A DNA stretch of 22,656 nt from an uncultured Blautia sp. (GTDB lineage Bacteria; Bacillota; Clostridia; Lachnospirales; Lachnospiraceae), in the NCBI GenBank assembly GCA_934394545.1, contig CAKRRG010000046.1, positions 1-22,656 on the forward strand, written 5' to 3'. Below are positions 6,412-13,630 of this stretch, piece after piece. A program made the translations under genes and the position numbers. Each line of letters starts with the position of its first letter. Positions within the stretch are counted from its first letter, which is position 1. Under the pieces are notes generated by a model, which saw nothing but the letters and a program-made list of their open reading frames with translations, searched no databases and was not told where the DNA came from.

Positions 6412-8109
6412 CTACTTGGCCAATTCCGCCTGGATATTCTCCTGAATATCTTTAAGGCACTCCAATAATATGGGATTAAAGGTTCCGCACTCACCAGCCA
6501 GTATCATCTCCATGGCCTTCTCATGAGTAAATGCCTTCTTGTATACACGCTCACTTGTAAGCGCATCATACACGTCTGCAACCGAAACCACCTGGGCGGC
6601 AATGGGAATTTCCTCCCCCTTCAGACCATCCGGATATCCTTTGCCATCATAACGCTCATGATGCCATCTGCAGATCTGATAAGCAACCTTCACAAGTTCC
6701 TCATCCTGGTAAACCCCAAGACTTTTCAGCATAGACGCACCGATCAAAGTATGCTTCTTCATCTCTGTGAATTCCTCATTTGTAAGTCTGCCAGGCTTGT
6801 TCAGGATTTTCTCATCAATTCCCACCTTGCCAATATCATGAAGCGCAGAGGCTACTGTAATCATATACCGGTCATTCCACTTCAGATTATATTTGTCTGT
6901 CTTCTGCACCAATCTGTCCATCAACAGTCCGGTCAGAGTCTTAATGTGCTGAACATGCAATCCACTCTCTCCATTTCGGAATTCTACGATATGGCTGAGA
7001 ATATCTATCAGAATCTGACTGTTTTTTTCTTTTTCCCGTATCTGGTCTGTCACAAGTGTGATCAGCCGCCTCTGCTTCGCATACAATTTAACCGTATTAT
7101 ATACACGCCGGTAAACAACCCGGGCATCAAAAGGGCGGCTGATATAATCCGAAACTCCTAATTCATAAGCCCGACGTATACAGCTTTCCGTCTCCTCACT
7201 GGAAATCATAATAACCGGAATATCCTCCAGCCAATGATTACGGTTCATCTCTTCAAGTACTGCAAAGCCGTCCATTCCCGGCATGACAATATCAAGCAGT
7301 ACAAGTGAGATTCCTGCACCATATTCCCGCAGGATGGCAAGGCATTCCTCTCCGCTTCTGGCCTCCAGCGTTTTAAAATCAGAGTGCAGGATTTCTGCAA
7401 GAATGTCACGATTCAATTCCGCATCATCTACGATCAGAATCTGCTGCTTCAGCTCATTACGATTGATCCTGGTGCCGCCTGCCTTCTCATCCTTAATCTC
7501 ATTAGATTCTGTTACTACCAGATTTTTGCGGCTCTTTGCCTGATACATAAACTGATCAGCTCTTTCCACAACCGCTCCAATAGTCTCATCAGCACTGGCA
7601 ATCGTACCTCCGATGCTTACAGACAGCTGTATTCCTGTATATCCCGGGACTATTGTCCCCTGTATCTGATCATGAATTTTCTGCAGTCTTCGGGTAAATT
7701 CCATTTCGTTTACTCCAGGTATTGCCAGAAGAAATTCATCACCGCCATAACGGATCAGATAGTCTGCTTTACGAATATATTTGCAGATTACCTGTGCCAC
7801 TATGGCAAGAGCCATATCTCCGGCATTATGCCCATATGTATCATTATACAGTTTGAAATCATCCAGATCGATCATTGCAATTCCCATTGGTCCGCTCTGT
7901 GATTTCAGTTCTTCTTCATAATATCGTCTGTTATATGCATTCGTGAGAACATCACGATACAGTCTTTCATTATAGCCGGTAAGACTGCCGGAAAGCAGTC
8001 CTGCTTCCTTCCCTAAAAAAGCATCCAATGCCACACAGCCATTGCAATGATGCTCTGTTTTAAATGTCTCTTCTTTCTGCTGCATTGTTATTTTAATATC
8101 TGAACCCAT
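6412..8109 (-). CDS. GGDEF-REC-HD-GYP protein: c-di-GMP synthesis and breakdown domains in one chain
   Basis: Soluble c-di-GMP turnover protein with no membrane helix. Domains in order: a short N-terminal segment with HHCNGC (residues 20-25), a GGDEF domain (about 50-200) with intact GGDEF at 122-126 and an RxxD product-inhibition site at 113-116, a receiver (about 222-345) with Asp273 in LVLLDIVMPGMDG, and an HD-GYP phosphodiesterase domain (about 365-560) with His424-Asp425 and HERYDGKGYP (GYP at 491-493). All catalytic signatures are present, so it could both make and degrade c-di-GMP. The receiver has Arg325 (SRPF) where the conserved Lys normally stands. The usual order is REC first, so a central receiver between two opposing enzymes is uncommon. 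It starts 3 bp after the HAD stop codon with GAGGAAA as its ribosome-binding site. Confidence 0.92.
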   Translation of the reverse strand: MGSDIKITMQQKEETFKTEHHCNGCVALDAFLGKEAGLLSGSLTGYNERLYRDVLTNAYNRRYYEEELKSQSGPMGIAMIDLDDFKLYNDTYGHNAGDMALAIVAQVICKYIRKADYLIRYGGDEFLLAIPGVNEMEFTRRLQKIHDQIQGTIVPGYTGIQLSVSIGGTIASADETIGAVVERADQFMYQAKSRKNLVVTESNEIKDEKAGGTRINRNELKQQILIVDDAELNRDILAEILHSDFKTLEARSGEECLAILREYGAGISLVLLDIVMPGMDGFAVLEEMNRNHWLEDIPVIMISSEETESCIRRAYELGVSDYISRPFDARVVYRRVYNTVKLYAKQRRLITLVTDQIREKEKNSQILIDILSHIVEFRNGESGLHVQHIKTLTGLLMDRLVQKTDKYNLKWNDRYMITVASALHDIGKVGIDEKILNKPGRLTNEEFTEMKKHTLIGASMLKSLGVYQDEELVKVAYQICRWHHERYDGKGYPDGLKGEEIPIAAQVVSVADVYDALTSERVYKKAFTHEKAMEMILAGECGTFNPILLECLKDIQENIQAELAK

Positions 8110-8112
8110 GCA

Positions 8113-8829
8113 TTATTTCCTCTTTATCCTGGAGTTTATATTCTCTCGCAACTCTTCTTCCGTAAATACTGTATGATCTGGCTTCCCCATTCCAGCCGGA
8201 ACGGAATATCTGTGGTGATTCATCCAGATTGTCTTCCAGCCGGCATTGGCAGCTCCTGTAATGTCATTCTCCAGAGAATCTCCAATCATATAGGTAGTCT
8301 CCGGCTTCATTCCCCATTTTTCTTCTGCAATATGAAATATTCTTATATCCGGCTTGGCTACACCAACTCCTGCTGACACGATCAGCTGCTCCTCTGTAAA
8401 CCACTTATCAAGTCCTAATGTATAGAACTTCTGTAACTGATGGGAAAACGGCCCATTGGTAAGTACGCCCATTTTGATTCCGGCTGCGGTACATTCATCC
8501 AGCATTTCGGCTATCACAGAAGATACATGTAGGTGAGACTGATTTTCTTTGTATCTTGCCTGAAAAATCTCTGCCTGCTCCCGGGTAAAGGGAATCCCTA
8601 AATCCTTCATGGTGTTTTCAATCCGGTAAATCCGCGACTCATGGATGGACACCTGACCGCTTTCGCTGAACAGAAACATTTCCGCACTTCTTTTCCCGAA
8701 AATCCGGTAGAACAACTCCGGATCCGGAAGCTTACTGCCAAGGCTGAACTCACAGGCAGTAATAAGGGGTTCCATCTGACTATATAAAGTATCATCTATA
8801 TCAAAAACCAGGGAAATTTCTTTCTTCAT
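8113..8829 (-). CDS. HAD-superfamily hydrolase (YjjG-like)
   Basis: Probable small-molecule phosphatase of HAD subfamily IA, 238 residues. Motif I is FDIDDTL with nucleophile Asp10 and Asp12, motif II is VLTNG, motif III is the Lys of AKPD, and motif IV is GDSLENDI. The cap between motifs I and II is helical, as in YjjG-type nucleotidases, but the substrate cannot be assigned. The ribosome-binding site is weak (AAAGAG about 9 bp before ATG). A strong promoter lies about 40 bp upstream. It is the first gene of the run that continues through the c-di-GMP protein and the sugar-sensing system, although co-transcription of all five genes is inferred only from spacing. Confidence 0.88.
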   Translation of the reverse strand: MKKEISLVFDIDDTLYSQMEPLITACEFSLGSKLPDPELFYRIFGKRSAEMFLFSESGQVSIHESRIYRIENTMKDLGIPFTREQAEIFQARYKENQSHLHVSSVIAEMLDECTAAGIKMGVLTNGPFSHQLQKFYTLGLDKWFTEEQLIVSAGVGVAKPDIRIFHIAEEKWGMKPETTYMIGDSLENDITGAANAGWKTIWMNHHRYSVPAGMGKPDHTVFTEEELRENINSRIKRK

Positions 8830-8866
8830 GATGTGAACTCTTTTCTCTTTCTTTTTACTGTAAGTA

Positions 8867-8895
8867 ATTATACCGTTTTACGGCAGGTTATGCAA
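8867..8895 (-). promoter_or_regulatory. Sigma-A promoter of the HAD/c-di-GMP/sensor run
   Basis: On the minus strand, TTGCAT (8895-8890), a 17-bp spacer and a perfect TATAAT (8872-8867) lie about 40 bp before the HAD start codon. It is one of the two best promoter matches in the window. It lies between the htrA terminator and the HAD gene. Confidence 0.75.
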
Positions 8896-8918
8896 TGTGT
8901 TATTCCTTTTCAGGCACC

Positions 8919-8950
8919 AAAAAAGAGGTCCACCTTTACAGATGAACCCC
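8919..8950 (-). terminator. Intrinsic terminator of htrA
   Basis: On the minus strand, GGGGTTCATCT (8950-8940), a GTAA loop and AGGTGGACCTC (8935-8925) form an 11-bp stem with three G-U pairs, followed by TTTTTT. It lies 20 bp after the htrA stop codon. Confidence 0.85.
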
Positions 8951-8970
8951 TTGTCTTATAATATTTTCTC

Positions 8971-10365
8971 TTAGTTCCAGCCTTCGCCATACTGAAGACC
9001 TGCACCGCCTTCATTGTTCGCCCAGTCTTCCAGAAGATTATCCTCCTGGCTGCCATCCTTGCCGTCACCGGAGCCCTTGGAATCTGCGCTCTGTGTATTT
9101 GTGTTCTCGCCAAGAGTTACCGTTACAGTTTCTTCTTTATAACCTTTTCCATCCGGAACTTCAATGGTAAGCTCTACATCTTCGCCTGGTTCGTAGTAAG
9201 AAATGAAATCAATCAGCTGTTCTTTGGTTGTAACAGTCTTACCTGCAAATTTTGTAATAATGGATTTCGCTTCAATACCAGCCTGATCTGCAGCTCCGCC
9301 TTCCGTTACATCTCTTACAAGGACACCTTCCGGAACACCATATGCCTCGCTTACTTCACTGTCAACACTCTGAACTGTAATTCCCAGAACACCGTGGTTA
9401 TCAACTTTATCTCTGGTTTCCTCATTCATCAGGCTCTCCAGCGTATCTGTTACATCGGAAATTGCGATTGCATAACCGATACCCTCAACCTCTGTGGAGG
9501 CAAGCTTTGCAGAGTTGATACCCACAACCTCACCATTCATGTTCAGAAGAGCACCGCCACTGTTACCTGGGTTGATCGCTGCATCTGTCTGGATCAGATT
9601 TGTAGCGGAATTGCTGTCACTGTCATAATCACCAACTGTATCATCTGAATTCAGCTGACGGTTCTTAGCACTTACAATACCGGTTGTTACAGACTGTCCA
9701 TAGCCAAGAGCATTACCAATTGCAATAACCTGTGCACCAACCTTCAGGTCATCAGAATTACCAATTGTTGCAATTGTAATGGCATCCATTGTATCGCTGT
9801 CAATATCATCCAGAGAAACTGCTACAACTGCAAGGTCTTTCTCGCTGTCATAACCTTTTACCTTTGCTTCACATGCTGTACTGTCACAGAAGCCGACGGA
9901 TAAAGTATCAGCACCTTCTACTACATGATAGTTGGTAGCAATCAGAAGCTCTGTATCATTCTTACCAATGATGATACCGGAACCGCTTCCCTGAACCTCT
10001 CTCTGCTCTGGGGAATAAGCGCCATACTGACCAAACATTCCATAATAGCTCTGAACCTCTTCTACGGATTTCGTTGTAATGGAAACGATGCTTGGCATTG
10101 TCTCTTCTACAATATCTGATACATCAAGACTTCCCTTTGATGTACTCTCAGCTTTGCTATCATCCTTGGAATCGTCAGATTTTTTCTCGGATTTCAGCAA
10201 CTCAACCTTATCTTCGCTTGCGGCCTGTACACTCTGCTCAGAACCGGTCAGATAGTTAACGCCTGTATAAGTTCCTGTTGCAAGACCACCTGCCAGAACT
10301 GCACAAAGACTAATGCTTGCAGCCTTTTTCATTTTTCTTTTTAATTCTTCATTTCTATTCTTCAT
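8971..10365 (-). CDS. htrA: HtrA/DegP-like membrane-anchored serine protease with one PDZ domain
   Basis: Extracytoplasmic protease/chaperone for misfolded proteins at the cell surface, 464 residues. The short basic N-terminus is followed by a hydrophobic segment (about 15-36) that anchors or exports the protein, then a Lys/Asp/Ser-rich linker (45-80). The trypsin-like domain has the full triad: His147 in TNYHVVEGA, Asp177 in SEKDLAVV and Ser269 in NPGNSGGAL. One PDZ domain follows (about 325-420), then a Gly/Asp/Glu-rich tail ending GEGWN. An in-frame ATG 54 bp upstream exists, but AAAGGAGG eight bp before the ATG at 10365 decides the start. It stands alone between terminators, and I see no convincing promoter in the 131 bp upstream; TATACT near 10421 lacks a good -35. 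Confidence 0.93.
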   Translation of the reverse strand: MKNRNEELKRKMKKAASISLCAVLAGGLATGTYTGVNYLTGSEQSVQAASEDKVELLKSEKKSDDSKDDSKAESTSKGSLDVSDIVEETMPSIVSITTKSVEEVQSYYGMFGQYGAYSPEQREVQGSGSGIIIGKNDTELLIATNYHVVEGADTLSVGFCDSTACEAKVKGYDSEKDLAVVAVSLDDIDSDTMDAITIATIGNSDDLKVGAQVIAIGNALGYGQSVTTGIVSAKNRQLNSDDTVGDYDSDSNSATNLIQTDAAINPGNSGGALLNMNGEVVGINSAKLASTEVEGIGYAIAISDVTDTLESLMNEETRDKVDNHGVLGITVQSVDSEVSEAYGVPEGVLVRDVTEGGAADQAGIEAKSIITKFAGKTVTTKEQLIDFISYYEPGEDVELTIEVPDGKGYKEETVTVTLGENTNTQSADSKGSGDGKDGSQEDNLLEDWANNEGGAGLQYGEGWN

Positions 10366-10496
10366 GATAAAAGCCTCCTTTAGAAACTCCTTTATGTTCT
10401 CTTTCATTTGATAGTTCACAGTATAGAGACAATTTGTGTTCTCTTTGTGGGAAAAATGTGTTTAAATTGTTAAATTCCGCCTTTTATCTTAGCATT

Positions 10497-10525
10497 AAAA
10501 AACCCGGACTGCAAGGCAATCCGGG
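10497..10525 (-). terminator. Intrinsic terminator after the GH3-GtrA pair
   Basis: On the minus strand, CCCGGATTGC (10525-10516), a 3-nt loop and GCAGTCCGGG (10512-10503) form a 10-bp stem with one G-U pair, followed by TTTTTT (10502-10497). It starts 18 bp after the GtrA stop codon. Confidence 0.9.
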
Positions 10526-10542
10526 GAAAAGACAATTTATCT

Positions 10543-11046
10543 TTATTTATTCGGCATGATCCAGAATTTCATAGTCGGATAACTAAGCACAACCTGAACC
10601 AGAATGTTTAACACATTTGCAAGTGTAGGAGCAAGTGCTTCTGAAACACCCATACTTACAAAGAAGCTCTGGCTGTAAGCCGGAAGTGCTGCAGATACCA
10701 GCACCAGCACAACTGCAAGTACAATATATTTCGGCACTGCTTTTTCAAATGCAGCATTGGATTTGAAAACCAGATTCTTCTGTACAAAAAAGTTTACAGT
10801 CTGAGCAGCCGCAGTTGCAACCAGAAAGCTTAAAAATCCGCACAGCCCCAGATTGGACTCCATATTATCTGCATAGTTAAATACCAGGAATTTAAACGGA
10901 GTATTTGCAAAGCTCTTAAAAATAAACCCGGTACACAACCACATAATAATAAAGTTTGTAATAGTTGCACAGTTGGATAATACATTAAATTTAATAAATT
11001 CCCAAATGTTTGGATGATCTGCAATTAACTGTTTTATTTTTCCCAT
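10543..11046 (-). CDS. GtrA-family four-helix membrane protein
   Basis: Small integral membrane protein of 167 residues. Family members are linked to movement of lipid-linked sugars across the membrane in glycosylation of surface polymers. The family pattern is visible: EFIKFNVLSNCATITNF opening helix 1, a second helix around GLCGFLSFLVATAAAQTVNF, the typical NFFVQKNLVFKS loop, then two further helices. GGAGGAG lies just after the glycosidase stop codon (the TAG overlaps it) and 7 bp before ATG 11046, which is preferred over an upstream in-frame start inside the glycosidase gene. The pair is therefore translationally coupled. The polymer it serves is unknown. Confidence 0.87.
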   Translation of the reverse strand: MGKIKQLIADHPNIWEFIKFNVLSNCATITNFIIMWLCTGFIFKSFANTPFKFLVFNYADNMESNLGLCGFLSFLVATAAAQTVNFFVQKNLVFKSNAAFEKAVPKYIVLAVVLVLVSAALPAYSQSFFVSMGVSEALAPTLANVLNILVQVVLSYPTMKFWIMPNK

Positions 11047-11059
11047 AATAATACTCCTC

Positions 11060-13495
11060 CTATTTCTGCTCATTCAGTTCTTTCTCGTACTGTTTGTTCA
11101 GCTTCTGGTTTCTGAAAAATCCGCTGATCACTTTTCCCATTCCACTGAAATGTCCGTTTACAACCTTCAGAAGCCCTTCCACCATTTCCATGGAAACCAT
11201 GCCGCCAGTCATTTTGGCAATTGCACGGAAAGGCATATTGTACTGGAACAAAGTGTTCAGATCCGGAACGCCTGCTGCCTCGCTCTTTTTCAGCTTTTCT
11301 CCAAGCTTCTTACAGATGAAGCGGGCAATTCCACTCTTCGCATAATACATCTGACAAAGGGCATCATTCATTCCCAGCTGTCCGTTCCAGCTTCCATCCG
11401 GAATAGAATGTCCAAGGATAGTTTCATATTCCTCATCTCCAACCTGCTGGATTTTTCCCTCCACATAAGAAGTGACACGATTGGTATAATAAGGCATTAC
11501 CTGTGTCGTTCCAATAATGGCAAGAGTGTCCTGAAGACGGATATCTGCACAGCTTGCACCGATCATAATGCTGTAAATGCCGCCTTCCACCTCCCATTTA
11601 TTTGTCTTCATATTCCAGTAACGGAACGTTTTATCATCGAACTTAATGGTAACTGTTTTCTCCTCGCCAGCCTTTAAGAAGACCTTGGAAAATCCCTTCA
11701 ATTCTTTGACCGGACGGAAAATCTTTGCTCCGGGAAGTCCTACGTAAAGCTGTGCGATTTCTGCACCATCGTATTTTCCGGTGTTGCGAATGGTAAAGGT
11801 TACGCCATCCGGTTTTACCTGAAGACCACTATATTCAAATGTCGTATAGGAAAGACCATAACCAAATGGATAATTCACTGCCACACCTGCGGTGTCGAAG
11901 TAACGGTAGCCTACGTAAATTCCCTCTCTGTACTCGGAGTTGCGCTCCTGAGAAGGATAATAATTGTAAGAAGGTGTATCCTCATATTTCTTTATATACG
12001 TCTCAGCAAGCTTTCCGGATGGATTGATCTTACCGGAAAGAATATCCAGAACAGCACCTGCTCCAGCCTGTCCCATCAAAGCGGTATGAAGAAGTGCCTT
12101 GAAATGGTGGTGCCATGGCATTTCAATAACAGAACCGGCACTGATGATACCAACCATATTTGCGTTTGCTTTTGCCAGTTCCTGAATCAGATTGATCTGG
12201 TTCTGGGGAATACGAAGATGTGTACGGTCAAGTCCCTCTGTTTCACTTTTCTCGTTTAATCCAAAGAAAAACAGCACCACATCCGAACGACGTGCAAGAT
12301 CTACAGCCTCTTTTTTCATGGCTTCGTCTTCTTTGCCATCACGCTGATAGCCGCGAACCATTCCTGTTACCAAAAGCCCACTGGCTTCCACCATCTCCTT
12401 AATGGAATCCACCTTTGTAGAATTTACCATGGAGGAACCTGCACCCTGATATCTTGGCTCAAAGGCAAAATCACCAATTATGGCAACCCGTACCTTTTGC
12501 CCTACAGGAAGGATCCCACCCTCATTTTTCAGAAGAACTGCACTGTTTTCGCAGGCAAGACGGGCAAGCTTATGATGCTCTTCATGGAGCGCCTTCTTGT
12601 CAGCCACTTTCTTGTAATGTTTCGCATTCTCGGAAGTGGTAAGTACCAGATCAAGAAGCTCATCCACGCGCTCATCAATGTCTTTTTCGCTGATCTTGCC
12701 GCTTTCTACACTGGCAATCAGCTCTCTTGCAGCATCCAGTCCAGGTGTAGGCATTTCCAGTGTGGAACCATTTTTTACACCAAGAGAATGGTCATTGGAA
12801 GCGCCCCAGTCTGTGATAACAGAGCCCTCGAAGCCCCACTCATCGCGAAGGATGTCCTTAAGCAGATGCTCGTTTTCGTTAGCGTAGACACCGTTTACCT
12901 CGTTGTAGCTGCTCATCACAGTTTTGGCGCCGCCCTCTTTGATGGCAATCTCGAAACCGGTGAGGTAAATCTCACGGAGAGTTCTCTCATCTATCACTGC
13001 ATTCATTGCCATACGGCGAAGCTCCTGGCTGTTTACTGCAAAATGCTTGGCACAGGCTGCTGCGCCGGTACTTTGTACACCACGGATGAATGCTGCTGCC
13101 ATTTTTCCGGAAAGATAGGGATCCTCGGAAAAATACTCAAAATTACGTCCGCAAAGTGGATTTCTCTTAATATTCAATCCCGGTCCAAGGAGAACGTTTA
13201 CATCCTCTTCCATAGATTCCTCTCCAAGAGCAACACCTACCTTCTGCTCCAGTTCCTCGTCCCAACTGTTTGCCATTGCAGCCGCTGTAGGAAAACAGGT
13301 TGCCGGTACTGCCGGGTTGATTCCCAGATGGTCTCCTGCCCCAGCCTGCTTACGTACACCATTTGGTCCGTCAGAACAGAAAATTGACGGAATGTCCAGT
13401 CTTGGGAAATCTCTGGTCTGCCATTCACTTTTTCCACTAAGGAAAGCAGCTTTTTCTTTCAAAGTCATATTATCTATAATGTTCTGATATTTCAT
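11060..13495 (-). CDS. GH3 family glycosidase, probably intracellular
   Basis: Retaining exo-glycosidase of 811 residues with no signal peptide, so it probably acts on imported oligosaccharides. Residues about 1-285 form the GH3 barrel with CAKHFAVN and nucleophile Asp229 in VITDWGASND. Residues about 310-545 form the alpha/beta sandwich with likely acid/base Glu420 in ETEGLDRT. Residues about 560-660 form the Fn3-like domain. A C-terminal extension of about 140 residues (670-811, with MPFRAIAKMTGGMVSMEMV) has no catalytic motif I know. GH3 includes beta-glucosidases, beta-xylosidases and others; the sequence does not decide the sugar. The ribosome-binding site is AGGGGG about 12 bp before ATG. 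It is coupled to the GtrA gene. A promoter/hairpin element lies 40-80 bp upstream. Confidence 0.93.
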   Translation of the reverse strand: MKYQNIIDNMTLKEKAAFLSGKSEWQTRDFPRLDIPSIFCSDGPNGVRKQAGAGDHLGINPAVPATCFPTAAAMANSWDEELEQKVGVALGEESMEEDVNVLLGPGLNIKRNPLCGRNFEYFSEDPYLSGKMAAAFIRGVQSTGAAACAKHFAVNSQELRRMAMNAVIDERTLREIYLTGFEIAIKEGGAKTVMSSYNEVNGVYANENEHLLKDILRDEWGFEGSVITDWGASNDHSLGVKNGSTLEMPTPGLDAARELIASVESGKISEKDIDERVDELLDLVLTTSENAKHYKKVADKKALHEEHHKLARLACENSAVLLKNEGGILPVGQKVRVAIIGDFAFEPRYQGAGSSMVNSTKVDSIKEMVEASGLLVTGMVRGYQRDGKEDEAMKKEAVDLARRSDVVLFFFGLNEKSETEGLDRTHLRIPQNQINLIQELAKANANMVGIISAGSVIEMPWHHHFKALLHTALMGQAGAGAVLDILSGKINPSGKLAETYIKKYEDTPSYNYYPSQERNSEYREGIYVGYRYFDTAGVAVNYPFGYGLSYTTFEYSGLQVKPDGVTFTIRNTGKYDGAEIAQLYVGLPGAKIFRPVKELKGFSKVFLKAGEEKTVTIKFDDKTFRYWNMKTNKWEVEGGIYSIMIGASCADIRLQDTLAIIGTTQVMPYYTNRVTSYVEGKIQQVGDEEYETILGHSIPDGSWNGQLGMNDALCQMYYAKSGIARFICKKLGEKLKKSEAAGVPDLNTLFQYNMPFRAIAKMTGGMVSMEMVEGLLKVVNGHFSGMGKVISGFFRNQKLNKQYEKELNEQK

Positions 13496-13535
13496 ACTTG
13501 TGATTACCCCCTTTTATGTTGCCATAAATATAACA

Positions 13536-13576
13536 CAACCCCGCCTTTTACAGGCGGGGTTGGCACAAACTGTCAA
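13536..13576 (-). promoter_or_regulatory. Perfect 10-bp hairpin overlapping a candidate GH3 promoter
   Basis: CAACCCCGCC (13536-13545) and GGCGGGGTTG (13553-13562) are a perfect inverted repeat around TTTTACA. On the minus strand, TTGACA (13576-13571) is followed after 18 bp by TGTAAA (13552-13547), so the right arm is the spacer and the loop is the -10. It may be a repressor operator on the -10, a terminator for the upstream kinase gene (followed by TGTTATATTTAT, only moderately U-rich), or both. Confidence 0.5.
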
Positions 13577-13630
13577 TATATTGCACAAGATGCAATTCCG
13601 TATTGTTCCGGGAGCAGAAATCTCACTCTG

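Noticed and set aside
10366..10419. Upstream in-frame start of htrA
   Set aside because: The ATG at 10365 has a full AGGAGG at 8-bp spacing, and the extra 18 residues would precede the signal/anchor segment with no family support.
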